Assembly (NCBI RefSeq): GCF_900101345.1
Contig: NZ_FMUX01000023.1
Location: 42,369 to 106,368, forward strand
From: Desulfoluna spongiiphila
GTDB taxonomy: Bacteria > Desulfobacterota > Desulfobacteria > Desulfobacterales > Desulfolunaceae
Length of the DNA: 64,000 nt
Direction of reading: 5' to 3'
Part shown: positions 50,826-60,657 of the stretch, piece after piece
Position numbering within the stretch: position 1 is the first letter of the stretch
How the letters are laid out: every line of letters begins with the position of its first letter
Position numbers and translations under genes: made by a program
The notes under the pieces: generated by a model
Seen by the model: the letters and a program-made list of their open reading frames with translations, nothing else
Told to the model about the DNA's origin: nothing
The model's database searches: none

Positions 50826-53800
50826 ATGCGAACAAATCGGTGGTTTGCCGTGGCAGGGGCCCTGTTTCTCCTGTGGGCCGCGGGCTGTGGTACCGAAGAT
50901 GAAATGGAAGGGGTAAACATCCAGAAGAACGAGGCATCCGGCTTTACCCTCATGGATATCTTCGAGGGCGAAGGCGCCCTTGAGGAGGCATGGGATGCCA
51001 TCGACGGAGAGATGGTCAACGACCTCTTTGCCGACACGGTGAACGACAACCCCGAGGCCTTCGTCACCTTTGCCTCAGGGGTCGACGACCTTTTGACCGT
51101 GAACCCGTCCCTCATGCCCGACATGTGCGGCAAAGACACACGGGGGCTCCTCGGGGTCCTCATGGCCCCCTCCCCCGACCACAGGGCCGTCGAAGGGCTG
51201 GAGACCTTTTATTCGGGAGCGCAAGCCACCGATTACACGCGGGCCTTTTACGCCTACCTGGACGATCTTGCAACGGACGTCCCTCTCCGGGACGAAGGGT
51301 ATACCAACCAGATGCTCGCCAGCATCCTGTGCTACTGGTGGGATACCGACACCCCGGAAGAGTTTCTCGACGATCTCCGGGACATGGTCGACACCCTCAC
51401 CGATCCGGACTTCGACGAGGACTTCCATGATTTTTCACGGATCATGGGAAAACTCCTCATCAGGTCCGACTACCCCATGTGGAAGGATGCCGACGGCACC
51501 CTCCTCAACAGCCGGGAAATCGACCCGCTGGTCCACGAAAACATGGGGCTGGGCAATGTCGTGGCCGGGGTCCACGCCCTGCTCATGGGCCTTGACGAAG
51601 TCATGAGCGACGAGCAGGCGCGCCTTTCGATCCACCAAATGATCAACGGGTTGGGGGAGATTTTTGACCCGGGCATCGACACCCCCCGGATGATCCGGGA
51701 CCTACTCTGCGGCATGGAGGATCGCCTCACCCTGGGGGGCGAAGTGTACGAGGCCGACGCCACGTATCACCGGCATGACGGGGAGATCTACTCCGATGCG
51801 GAAATCGGCCTGGGCCTGCGGGAGGTGTTCCCCTATCTCATGCAATATTTCCTGCGAGCCGACAGGGAGATGGGCATGATTTCTGATGTGTTCGGCAACA
51901 CCCCCTACCCCCTCGGGATCCTCTCCCAAAACTTCCATACCATGCAGTGGGACATCCCGAACGCTCGCATCGAAGAGTCTCTCTACGACATGCTACGACA
52001 CGACCTCTGGGGCAGGGATCGCCTCACCGACCCCGAGGCCTTTCACACCTCGTTCCTTGAGAACCTGATGTTCTTCGCGGCCCTGGGGGCCCACACAGGA
52101 TACGACGACGGGGGCAAAACAGGGGAAATAACGGACAGCGGCAACCCCAACTTCAACCACGGTCACGGAAAAGGGTGCGGCACCCTCACCGTCAACGACA
52201 CCCTCTTTGCCATGACCACCCACAAAACCCTGGGCATGGGCATGTACGACATCGCCCTGCAATCCAAGGATTACAAGTACATGTTCCGTGGGCGTGCGCC
52301 CTTTTATGCGGACGGGCCGGAGATGGACGATTATCGTTTCCGCTACGACCAGAACTACCCCATCGGCCTCATGGTGGCGGGAACCCCGGGGGACATGGGC
52401 TCTCCACAAGGGGGCAGTCCCAGGCTGGAGGAAGACGGCACCCCGGTTCTCAACGGTTATCGCCCCTACGGAGCCACCGGAGTGGAAGACGACAACATCG
52501 CCCTCAACACCATGAGCGCCTCGGTTCGCGCGGCATGGCACGCGGAAGGCCCCTACTACTATGCCCCGAAGGCCCCGCAAACCGTCACCTTCCGCAACCG
52601 AACCTGGCAGATCACCCACACCCCCGGGGGCCTTGTGTATGCCTGGATCAACAAACCCTCTGCTGACCCGGCCACCTGGGAGTACCTCTACCCTGCCCAG
52701 TTTGAAGGCCAGGCCATGGAAGAGCAGGCAAGCCTTGCCGTGCAGTACGGTGTTCCCACCCACGCCCTCTTCACCTCGGACATCGACCTGAAAGACGGCG
52801 TGGACAACAGCATCTGGACGGGAAGAAAACTGGAGATCCTGCTGGGCCCCGACCGCAGGGCCACCATAGACTTCGATAAAAACCAGAAATACTTCCGGGA
52901 CGACATTGTCTCCATGATCAACGAGGCCTTTGGCGAAGCTGTCTGCTTTCCCCACAACGAGGGCGACGGGGAATACCTTCATATTGTCAGCGACTGCGGC
53001 CCCATCCACCTGGACAACGCCGCCTACAACCCCCTGGGGGCTTACTTTAAACATAGTGCGGGGCTTTTAGACGACGTCGACGTCGCCGTGGAAGCGTTTC
53101 GGGTCTCCGGGGACGCCACCGTATCCATAGCCGTGGACAACGCCCCGCCCGTGCCTGTTGCCTTTGAAAGCCCCTCCCGGACCTGGACCGCTCACATGAT
53201 CATAGAGCGACTGCGTGGCCAAGGGCTCACGGTCCGCCCCTTTGGAACCGGCATCGAGATCCTCGGTGCCAGCCCCGACCCCGACGTCGGCCGCATTGAC
53301 ATCACCGATGTGTCGGGACAAGGCGTCATCGATTTTTTCGGGGGCGCCTCATCCACTGTAACCGGCTACATCCATCGCATGGAGCATTACAAGGACGCGT
53401 GGCGTTCCGACTACTACCTGGGGAAACTGGGCGGCACCTACTACACCGTGGGCTACGACGCCTCGGGGAACCTTGCCATGCCCGAGGTGCAATCGGGTGA
53501 GGAGGCGGGGTCCCTCATCGTAAACGAGCTCATCGGCGACAACGACCCCGTGCGTGAGTGCGCCAGCCATGAAGAGGCCCTCTTCCGAAACTACCAGTTC
53601 TTTTTTGCCGAGCGAAAATTCGTGTTGGTCATGCCCATTCACGTCACCGTCCTGGGATCTGAAGCGGCCTTTATCTTTCAGGTGATGGAGGCCAACGGGT
53701 ACACAGGGTTCATGAACGGGCGCAAATACCTGGACAACCAGATGTGGGCCAAAAAACGAGCAGACGGCCCATCCGAGCTGCCCGGGGACTACCGCATGTG

Positions 53801-55442
53801 CATCCGGGTGATCAGCGAGGGGCTCATCGGGAGCATCGCCGTCACCGAAGAGTCGGTCTACAACGACACCATCGACTGCGGGGTGGCCTTCAACGCCATC
53901 TTTCCCCACAACTCACCGGTTATCTACCGCATGGGCTTTCCCCGGGCGCCCCTGATCTGCCACGGCACCGATGCGGAGGGCAACCCGGTCACCGACGCCC
54001 TGGTGGGCTCCCGGGAGTTCGAGGTGGGCGACGAGATCTGGCAAAACCGCAACGCGGTGCTGGTGATCCTCCAGGCCCTGTGGGGCAGCCTGCACCGCCA
54101 CACCGAGGTGGGGTACGAGTCCACACGGGGCGGGATGCTCTCCTTCTTCGACATGATGGCCTACCTGCTGAAACCCCTGTTCTACTACCAGAAAAACGCC
54201 GGCCAGTGGCCGCGTGAATGCTGGAAACCGCGACTTATTGAAGGCCGTGATTTTCTTTATCCCAGTGCGGACTTTTACGACGATCAGCCCATGGCCACAT
54301 GGTACGGAAGCGAAGAAGAGCGCGGTTACTACCGCCCGGCAAAGGTACAAACCCTCATCACCCTGCTCACGGACAGCGACCCTTACGGAGAGATAAACCC
54401 GGACGGCACGCCTCTGCGGTGCGATGGGCTCCTTGCCCGGATGACAGAATACGATCTGGATAACGGACCTGCCCGCTCTCGCCTCCTCACCGGGCTTTTT
54501 GCCTTTCTCCAGCGCCTGGGCGATCCCGCCTTTGACGACGCCTCCTCTCCCGCATGCGCCGACGAAACAAACGCCGCCTGCGAGCAATGGGGCCCGAGGC
54601 GGGATATCCTTTTCGGCCTGGAGCAGATCGTCAGCGCCGTCCGCATGACCAAAGCACCGGCCACGGCATTGAACGAAACCAAAAACATTCCCATTGTCTT
54701 TCCGTCCTGGCTCTTTGCCCAGGGGGACTTAGATGCCCCGACCCACCTTCGGGAAGAGGACCTTCTCCTGGACTGGGGCATCGACCTCATTGTGGGGGAG
54801 GACGAAACAGAGGAAGAGGAGGGCCGGGGCCTGGCCGACTACCCGGACGACAAACTCACCGACGCGGACTGGGATGAACTCTACGACACCGTCCACCTGC
54901 TGGAAGGGATCCTCCACCCCAGCAGCCCCCACAGCATCACCGACAACCTTCTGGGGCTCCTTGACTCCGTCATGGCAAAGCCCACCCCCTGCGACAGCTT
55001 CCAGCTGACCGGGACCCTCTACGCCCTGGGGCGCCTGTTTGCACGCTACGATGCCGAAAAGGACCAATGGGTCCACCAGGGCGACGAAGGATTCGACGAT
55101 CTCTACAACCTCCTCAAACACAGGTTCCCCGAGATCCACGCCATTTTGGACGACGACACCGGAACAACCTACCACGCCTTTCTGGTGATCCTTGCCGACC
55201 TGCTCAAGGAAAAGGGGCTGGTGGAGTGCCTTGTGGACGATGTCACCATCCCCTCGGGCTGGGACAAGGTCCTCACTGACCTGTACGCCTTCTTGGGCAA
55301 ACCCGTCATCACGGAGCACGATCCCCTCTGGTCCACCCTGGCCTCTCTTTTGGGCGACCTGGCCCATGCAGTGGACCTGGCCCGGGACGTCACGCTCCTG
55401 TGGGATGTGTATGAAAAATATGGCCTTCAGGTAAACGAATAG
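50826..55442 (+). CDS. Giant lipoprotein of no recognised family
   Basis: 1538 residues, one of the largest genes here, with lipobox LWAAGCGT (Cys21) and an AGGAG site before the ATG. The mature protein is acidic, rich in Asp, Glu, Tyr and Trp, and has no obvious short repeats. Three parts can be told apart by eye: a helical N-terminal half (about 25-480), a middle beta-rich region (about 520-960, with YYYAPKAPQTVTFRNRTWQI), and a C-terminal helical part rich in LLxxLxxLF patterns. It is followed after repeat R6 by a FadL-type porin on the same strand, so a joint role at the outer membrane is a reasonable guess. I cannot assign any enzyme activity. Confidence 0.75.
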   Translation: MRTNRWFAVAGALFLLWAAGCGTEDEMEGVNIQKNEASGFTLMDIFEGEGALEEAWDAIDGEMVNDLFADTVNDNPEAFVTFASGVDDLLTVNPSLMPDMCGKDTRGLLGVLMAPSPDHRAVEGLETFYSGAQATDYTRAFYAYLDDLATDVPLRDEGYTNQMLASILCYWWDTDTPEEFLDDLRDMVDTLTDPDFDEDFHDFSRIMGKLLIRSDYPMWKDADGTLLNSREIDPLVHENMGLGNVVAGVHALLMGLDEVMSDEQARLSIHQMINGLGEIFDPGIDTPRMIRDLLCGMEDRLTLGGEVYEADATYHRHDGEIYSDAEIGLGLREVFPYLMQYFLRADREMGMISDVFGNTPYPLGILSQNFHTMQWDIPNARIEESLYDMLRHDLWGRDRLTDPEAFHTSFLENLMFFAALGAHTGYDDGGKTGEITDSGNPNFNHGHGKGCGTLTVNDTLFAMTTHKTLGMGMYDIALQSKDYKYMFRGRAPFYADGPEMDDYRFRYDQNYPIGLMVAGTPGDMGSPQGGSPRLEEDGTPVLNGYRPYGATGVEDDNIALNTMSASVRAAWHAEGPYYYAPKAPQTVTFRNRTWQITHTPGGLVYAWINKPSADPATWEYLYPAQFEGQAMEEQASLAVQYGVPTHALFTSDIDLKDGVDNSIWTGRKLEILLGPDRRATIDFDKNQKYFRDDIVSMINEAFGEAVCFPHNEGDGEYLHIVSDCGPIHLDNAAYNPLGAYFKHSAGLLDDVDVAVEAFRVSGDATVSIAVDNAPPVPVAFESPSRTWTAHMIIERLRGQGLTVRPFGTGIEILGASPDPDVGRIDITDVSGQGVIDFFGGASSTVTGYIHRMEHYKDAWRSDYYLGKLGGTYYTVGYDASGNLAMPEVQSGEEAGSLIVNELIGDNDPVRECASHEEALFRNYQFFFAERKFVLVMPIHVTVLGSEAAFIFQVMEANGYTGFMNGRKYLDNQMWAKKRADGPSELPGDYRMCIRVISEGLIGSIAVTEESVYNDTIDCGVAFNAIFPHNSPVIYRMGFPRAPLICHGTDAEGNPVTDALVGSREFEVGDEIWQNRNAVLVILQALWGSLHRHTEVGYESTRGGMLSFFDMMAYLLKPLFYYQKNAGQWPRECWKPRLIEGRDFLYPSADFYDDQPMATWYGSEEERGYYRPAKVQTLITLLTDSDPYGEINPDGTPLRCDGLLARMTEYDLDNGPARSRLLTGLFAFLQRLGDPAFDDASSPACADETNAACEQWGPRRDILFGLEQIVSAVRMTKAPATALNETKNIPIVFPSWLFAQGDLDAPTHLREEDLLLDWGIDLIVGEDETEEEEGRGLADYPDDKLTDADWDELYDTVHLLEGILHPSSPHSITDNLLGLLDSVMAKPTPCDSFQLTGTLYALGRLFARYDAEKDQWVHQGDEGFDDLYNLLKHRFPEIHAILDDDTGTTYHAFLVILADLLKEKGLVECLVDDVTIPSGWDKVLTDLYAFLGKPVITEHDPLWSTLASLLGDLAHAVDLARDVTLLWDVYEKYGLQVNE

Positions 55443-55465
55443 GAGCAGGTTTTGGTGAAAAAACG

Positions 55466-55750
55466 GCCTCCGGCGGCGAGGTGAGCCACCTCGAAAGCTG
55501 ATTGCCCTTGCGCTTCGTCCCTCGTTCCTCGGGCCTAAGCGCAAGGGCCTTCGACTCGGGCTTCGCCCGGTAGAAAAGCGGATGGTTTGCGCGGGCTGAT
55601 CCACACACCTCGAAGCAGCAGGATACGTTGCCGTAACGTCTTTATTATCTTCTGCTTTCAAACAAGCCAAAACCGTTATCAAAACCTGTTTGTCAAACCC
55701 AAGGCATCTAAATTGGCAAAAGTTTGGCCCCCGGCACGGCCACCGGAGGC
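55466..55750 (+). repeat. Family R repeat, copy 6 (covarying arms)
   Basis: First hairpin CGAGGTG-agc-CACCTCG differs from other copies by A to G on one side and T to C on the other. Main hairpin arms are GCCCTTGCGCTT / AAGCGCAAGGGC, unlike copies 1-4, but the loop CCTCGTTCCTCGG is kept. The closing module GCCCCCGGCACGGCCACCGGAGGC is at 55728-55750, after about 130 bp of extra sequence. Confidence 0.85.
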
Positions 55751-55802
55751 ATGCCCTTGCTTTTTAATTCCACCCCACCCTTACAACGACTCTGGAGCGA
55801 CA

Positions 55803-57176
55803 ATGAAAAAACTGATTGCATGCATGGGAACGATTCTGTTGATGATCACCTTCAGCCGGTCCGCCTTTGGGAGCAGCTTCGGCACCACGTACGGTTTTTC
55901 TCCACGGGGCATGGCCATGGGCAACGCCATGACCGCCCATGTGGACGACTGGTCTGCAGTCTACTACAACATGGCCGGTTTGGGGCGAACCCTCGCCCGC
56001 ATCGAACGAGCCGCCGAGACCGGTGAAAAAAGCGGCATCAACCAGCTCTCGGTGAACTACCTCCACACGGTGCCGTCCTTTGACCTCAACATCAACCGCT
56101 TCGACCCGGACACGGGAAGCCCCCTGCCCACCCACGGTGCCGACGACCTCGACTTCGGAACCTATGTCATGGGCATGGCCATGGACCTCAACATCATCTA
56201 TGAGATGCCGGAATGCATCTCGTCGGCCCGTATGGGCCTCTCCATGGGCATCAACGATGATCTCACCGTAGTCAAGATCAACGACATCGACCCGCGCACC
56301 CACAACTTCATGCGGTACGGACGGGAAGCCCAGCGGGCGTTGATTATGACTGGGGCGGGATTCGGGTTCATGGAAGACCTCTTCGGCCTGGGCCTGGGGC
56401 TCAACATCTCCTTCGGCGGTTCCGGCACCATCGACCTGTCCGACCTCCAGATCACCGAGGATGAACAGATCCCCGTGGACAACGCCATCATGGACATCTC
56501 CCTGGAACCCACGGTGGTGGCCGGTTTTTACATCAGCCCCGGAAAAAAATTCGACGCCCTTGAGGGGCTGGAGCTCGGTTTTTCCTACAGGCAGAAGTCC
56601 AAGCTCGACATCTCCCCCCTGCAGACCGTGGCCGTCCTCGAAACGGGCAATGTCCTTCTCAACCTGAGGCTGGCCCTGCTGGATTACTTTCAGCCGGACA
56701 TCTACACCTTTGGCACCTCCTACGCCCTCAGTGACAGGCTCATTGTCTCCCTTGAGGCGGAGCTCCAGAAGTGGTCCGGGTTTGAAGTCTCCCTCAACCA
56801 CGAAGAAAACTTCGGGGACGTGCTCCCCGAGCTGGACGACATCGTCGTTCCCAAACTGGGCATCGAATACCGCCTCACCCGACGGCTGGCTTTTCAGGGA
56901 GGATACTGCTTCGAGCCCAGCTTTATCCCGGACGAAGGCCTCACCGACACCATCAACTTCCTCGACAACGACAAGCACATCCTCTCCGTGGGGACAAGCT
57001 ACCGCCTTCCAAGCTTCGGCCGCATGAAACGCGACATCAATTTTTACGCCGCCTACCAGCATCAGATCTTCGACGACCGGGAGGTCACGAAAACCGAGCC
57101 CACGGGCGTCAATCCCGACTACAGCTTCGGCGGGACGTGCAACACCTTTTATGTGGGCATCACCATCGACATGTAA
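55803..57176 (+). CDS. FadL/OmpP1/TodX-type outer-membrane protein
   Basis: 457 residues: signal peptide (about 1-23), N-terminal hatch motif of the family (SPRGMAMGNAMTAHVDDWSA then YYNMAGLG), and a 14-strand beta-barrel that ends FYVGITIDM. FadL-type channels take up long-chain fatty acids or aromatic hydrocarbons through the outer membrane. TGGAG site six bases before the ATG. It lies downstream of the giant lipoprotein gene, with R6 between; the next gene is convergent. Confidence 0.88.
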   Translation: MKKLIACMGTILLMITFSRSAFGSSFGTTYGFSPRGMAMGNAMTAHVDDWSAVYYNMAGLGRTLARIERAAETGEKSGINQLSVNYLHTVPSFDLNINRFDPDTGSPLPTHGADDLDFGTYVMGMAMDLNIIYEMPECISSARMGLSMGINDDLTVVKINDIDPRTHNFMRYGREAQRALIMTGAGFGFMEDLFGLGLGLNISFGGSGTIDLSDLQITEDEQIPVDNAIMDISLEPTVVAGFYISPGKKFDALEGLELGFSYRQKSKLDISPLQTVAVLETGNVLLNLRLALLDYFQPDIYTFGTSYALSDRLIVSLEAELQKWSGFEVSLNHEENFGDVLPELDDIVVPKLGIEYRLTRRLAFQGGYCFEPSFIPDEGLTDTINFLDNDKHILSVGTSYRLPSFGRMKRDINFYAAYQHQIFDDREVTKTEPTGVNPDYSFGGTCNTFYVGITIDM

Positions 57177-57185
57177 ACGCCGCCA

Positions 57186-58637
57186 TCACGCCGAGGGCGT
57201 TTCAACAACACAGTGGGCGGGGCTGTTCAGTCGCGCCATGGAAAGGAGGATCCCCAGAATGCTCAAGGCTGCGAACACCAGAAACGCATCGTGCATGGCA
57301 AGCAGGAACGACTCCCGGGTGGCCTGCTCGACGGCCCTGTCCCCCAGGTGACCTGAAACAACCAGTGTGGCAACCGTCATGCTCACGAGCATGCCCAGGG
57401 TGCGCATGGTGGAGACCAGACTCGATGCCAGGCCGTAATGTACGGGCTCCACGCTCCCCATGACCGTCAGCATGTTGGGGGTGGAAAACAGGGCAAAGCC
57501 GACCCCCATGACGGCAAGGACGGCAACGATCCTCCCGAAGCCGGTGTCGCCATCCACGGTGGCGGCAAGGGCCAGGCCCGCAACGCAGATCACCATGCCC
57601 GTGGTGGCAAGGGTCGCCGTCTGAACCCGCGTGGCCAGGGCCCCGGCCACCGGAGACAGGGCCGCCTGGAGCAGGGGCTGGTTCACAAGGATCAGCCCTG
57701 CGGTGTGCGGAGCGACGCCTTTAACGACTTGAAGGTAGAGGCTGAAAAAAAAGGTGAGGCCAAAGGAGGCGGCGTAGTTGATGAGGGTCGCCAGGTTGCT
57801 GAAGGCAAACACGCGCCGGGAGAGCAGCAGGCGGACATCCAGAAGGGGTGCCTCCTTTTTGTATTCATAGAGAAAAAACAGAACCAACCCGGTAATGCCC
57901 AGGGCTGCCATGGCCTGGAACCGAAGACCGGCGGCCTGGTTCACCACGCCCACGATCAGCAGGAACAAGGCCCCCATATACAAAAAGCTGCCCGTGGTAT
58001 CGAACCGCGTCCCCGAAGCCTCCGCCCACTCGCCCTTAAGCTTTAAAACGGTGAGGAGCCATGCCACACTCCCGGCCCCTGCCCCCACATAAAAGATCCA
58101 TCGCCAGCCCAGGTGCGTGATGAGAAAGCCCCCCACCACAGGTCCCGCAGACACCCCGAGGTAGACGCAGCCCACCACCGCCCCCATGGCCTTGGCCCTC
58201 TTCTCAGGCGGAAACACCGAGGAGAGAATGGCCAGGCTCGTGCCTGTAATCATGGCGGCACCGCTGCCCTGGATAAAACGAAACAGGATAAACAACGCCA
58301 CCTCACCTGCCAGGGACGCTGCCAGGGTAGCAGAGGTAAACAGGAGGATACCCAAAACAAACACCCGCCTGCGACCGTAGATATCCCCCAGGCGCCCGCA
58401 AGGCAGAAGGAACAGGGAGACAGCAAGGATGAACACCGTCTCCACCAGCCCCAACTGCACACCGCTTGCACCGAATTCCCCACCGAGAACGGGAAGAGCC
58501 ACCCCCACCGCGGACATCATAAAAGGCGTCAAAAACTGAACCGTACAGACAATGCTTAAGGTAACCCACCCCGAGGCCTGACCCCGGGCCATGGGCACCG
58601 CTGTTGCATCCGTTCTGTTCTGATGTACTGAACCCAT
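57186..58637 (-). CDS. MFS multidrug transporter, DHA2 (EmrB/QacA) type
   Basis: 483 residues, 14 predicted helices. DHA2 features: GRLGDIYGRRRVFVLG in loop 2-3, RFIQGSGAAM in helix 4 and GCVYLGVSAGPVVGGFL in helix 5 (antiporter motif C). A proton-driven exporter in the inner membrane. The ATG at 58637 has an AAGGAG site; longer in-frame forms run back without signals. It ends nine bases from fadL (convergent) and is divergent from the sigma-54 regulator gene at 59034. Confidence 0.9.
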   Translation of the reverse strand: MGSVHQNRTDATAVPMARGQASGWVTLSIVCTVQFLTPFMMSAVGVALPVLGGEFGASGVQLGLVETVFILAVSLFLLPCGRLGDIYGRRRVFVLGILLFTSATLAASLAGEVALFILFRFIQGSGAAMITGTSLAILSSVFPPEKRAKAMGAVVGCVYLGVSAGPVVGGFLITHLGWRWIFYVGAGAGSVAWLLTVLKLKGEWAEASGTRFDTTGSFLYMGALFLLIVGVVNQAAGLRFQAMAALGITGLVLFFLYEYKKEAPLLDVRLLLSRRVFAFSNLATLINYAASFGLTFFFSLYLQVVKGVAPHTAGLILVNQPLLQAALSPVAGALATRVQTATLATTGMVICVAGLALAATVDGDTGFGRIVAVLAVMGVGFALFSTPNMLTVMGSVEPVHYGLASSLVSTMRTLGMLVSMTVATLVVSGHLGDRAVEQATRESFLLAMHDAFLVFAALSILGILLSMARLNSPAHCVVETPSA

Positions 58638-58839
58638 TGGCATCGCTCCTTTTTCGATTTTCTCCACAAAGGCCCCCTTTGCCGAACAATTTTTCTGTCG
58701 GGGCTTCGACCCGTTGCGAGGCGTGACCCATGGATGCCTCACACCGATTATGTTCCACAGAGCATGCCAATATTCTTTCAGCCATAAATTCAAGCCATTG
58801 AAAAAAATCCTCGGATAGTGTGTCGCATACGACGCCCTT

Positions 58840-58890
58840 AAGGTGCCTGATATGCCACCTCAGACAAAAAAAGCCCTGATACGGCACCTT
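58840..58890. promoter_or_regulatory. Inverted repeat between MFS and regulator genes
   Basis: AAGGTGCC (58840-58847) and GGCACCTT (58883-58890) are perfect 8-bp arms, each next to a TGATA tract; AGGTG...CACCT also pairs locally. A candidate operator for the adjacent regulator. No clear sigma-54 promoter was found in this 396-bp gap. Confidence 0.4.
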
Positions 58891-59033
58891 CGAACCGCAA
58901 AGGAAACGGGTGGGAAATAGCCGTGGCTTCGTTCCAACAAAGCACATCGCAACATTGCATTTGAACGACGAAACGGAATCGTATAAGAGATGTAGTGCTT
59001 CATCGAAAAAACGAGCACTAAGGGGAGAGACAG

Positions 59034-60605
59034 ATGGATTTATATGACATGACCTTCTTTGGGGAGGCCACCAACAGGATCTGCGGAAGCCTGGACATCC
59101 ACACGGCACTGGATCGGTGTTTTCACTATCTCAAGGACCACATGCCCATCAACGGCATCGCCATGAACACCTACGACCCTGAGAAAAAAGAGGTCGGGAA
59201 CATCGCCATTGTCTCCGATCTCGACAACAACCGAATCCTCTCCTTTGACCCGGTAAAGCTCACACCGGAGGCCATATCATTCATTGAAAATTTTCCCCCG
59301 ACGCCCGGCCCTGCCCTTATCCTCAACGTCCCCAACCAACAGGTTGTCGCAGACCTCGTCTGGAAAGCCATGGGCAAACCGGAGATCTCCCTGCTGCTGC
59401 TTCACCCCATTGTGGATGAGGTCAGGCTGGGGGTGGTCTTTATCTTTGCAGAAGGGTTTGATCGCTACGAGCCCGAACACTCCCGGCTCCTGACCCTCCT
59501 GCACGACCCCTTTGCCATGGCCTTTTCAAACACCCTCAAGCACCGGGAAGTGGTCAGGCTCACGGAAATGCTGGCCGACGACAACCGATACCTGACCCGT
59601 GAACTCCACCACCTGGCCGGTGATAAAATCATAGGAAGCCGTCAAGGACTCAAACACGTAACGGAGATGGTTCGGCAGGTCGCCCCCCTCTCCTCCCAGG
59701 TGCTGCTCCTGGGAGAAACCGGGGTCGGCAAGGAGGTCATCGCAAACGCCATCCACTGCGCCTCCCCCCGGGCAAACAAGCCCTTTATCAAAGTCAACTG
59801 CGGGGCCATCCCGGACGAGCTCATCGACAGCGAACTGTTTGGGCACGAACGCGGGGCCTTCACCGGGGCGCTCCAGAAAAAAAGGGGGCGGTTTGAGCGG
59901 GCTGACACGGGAACGATATTCCTGGATGAAATCGGAGAGTTGCCCCCACAGGCACAGGTACGCCTCCTTCGGGTCCTGCAATCCCGCGAGATCGAACGAG
60001 TAGGCGGTACGGCCCCCATTGCCCTGGACATCCGGATCATCGCGGCCACCAACAGGGACTTGGAAGAGATGGTTGAACGGGGAGAATTCCGACAGGACCT
60101 CTGGTTCAGGCTCAATGTCTTCCCCATCCTGATCCCGGCCCTTCGCGACAGGCCCGTGGACCTGCCTGAACTCACCGCCTATTTCATCGAGCGAAAGGCA
60201 AAGGAGATGAACATCCACCCCGTTCCGGTTCCTGCCCCCGGGGCCCTGGCGGACCTGTCCCGACACGACTGGCCCGGCAATGTGCGGGAACTTGAAAACC
60301 TCATCGAACGGGCCCTGATCCTCCACATCACCTCCCCTGCCGGAACCCCGTTGCGGTTTCCCGACCTCGACTCACCGGAACCGACCGCTCCCGCAACGCC
60401 CCCACCGCTTCCCGGAGACACCTCCCTCAACCTGGACGATGCCATCCGTCATCAGATCCACAGAGCCCTTGAGGCTACCGGTGGAAGGGTCAAAGGCGAC
60501 AACGGAGCCGCTGCCCTTCTGGGCGTCAACCCCAGCACCTTGAGAAACAAAATGAAAAAGCTGGGTATTCCGTTCGGGAAGAGCCTCAACCCGGATATTT
60601 CATAA
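59034..60605 (+). CDS. GAF-AAA+-HTH sigma-54 activator (FhlA/NorR-like)
   Basis: 523 residues without a receiver domain. A GAF sensor domain (about 10-165) precedes the AAA+ domain with Walker A GETGVGKE (227-234) and an intact GAFTGA loop (274-279). The Fis-type helix-turn-helix (GAAALLGVNPSTLRNKMKKL) is close to the end. Activity is probably controlled by a small ligand or redox signal bound to the GAF domain. Target genes are unknown; the divergent MFS gene is the obvious candidate. A GGGGAGAG site precedes the ATG. The final residues NPDIS and the stop codon are encoded by the end of a family M repeat. Confidence 0.9.
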   Translation: MDLYDMTFFGEATNRICGSLDIHTALDRCFHYLKDHMPINGIAMNTYDPEKKEVGNIAIVSDLDNNRILSFDPVKLTPEAISFIENFPPTPGPALILNVPNQQVVADLVWKAMGKPEISLLLLHPIVDEVRLGVVFIFAEGFDRYEPEHSRLLTLLHDPFAMAFSNTLKHREVVRLTEMLADDNRYLTRELHHLAGDKIIGSRQGLKHVTEMVRQVAPLSSQVLLLGETGVGKEVIANAIHCASPRANKPFIKVNCGAIPDELIDSELFGHERGAFTGALQKKRGRFERADTGTIFLDEIGELPPQAQVRLLRVLQSREIERVGGTAPIALDIRIIAATNRDLEEMVERGEFRQDLWFRLNVFPILIPALRDRPVDLPELTAYFIERKAKEMNIHPVPVPAPGALADLSRHDWPGNVRELENLIERALILHITSPAGTPLRFPDLDSPEPTAPATPPPLPGDTSLNLDDAIRHQIHRALEATGGRVKGDNGAAALLGVNPSTLRNKMKKLGIPFGKSLNPDIS

Positions 60606-60657
60606 AAAAACGACCAAATCAGAGCAACAAGGTATTATTACAGACTGTTAAAAACAA
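60590..60657 (-). repeat. Family M repeat, copy 4 (partial, inverted)
   Basis: CCCGGATATTTCAT followed by an AAAACGACC segment as in copy 3, then degenerate AT-rich sequence. The repeat start overlaps the 3' end of the regulator gene, and family R copy 7 follows at once. Confidence 0.6.

Noticed and set aside
51993..53054. 353-residue antisense frame in the giant lipoprotein gene
   Set aside because: Valine/glycine-rich shadow with no ribosome-binding site; the sense frame has a clear lipobox and site.
55764..57062. 432-residue open frame antisense to the FadL-type gene
   Set aside because: Mirror of the coding strand; the sense frame has signal peptide, family motifs and a proper start.
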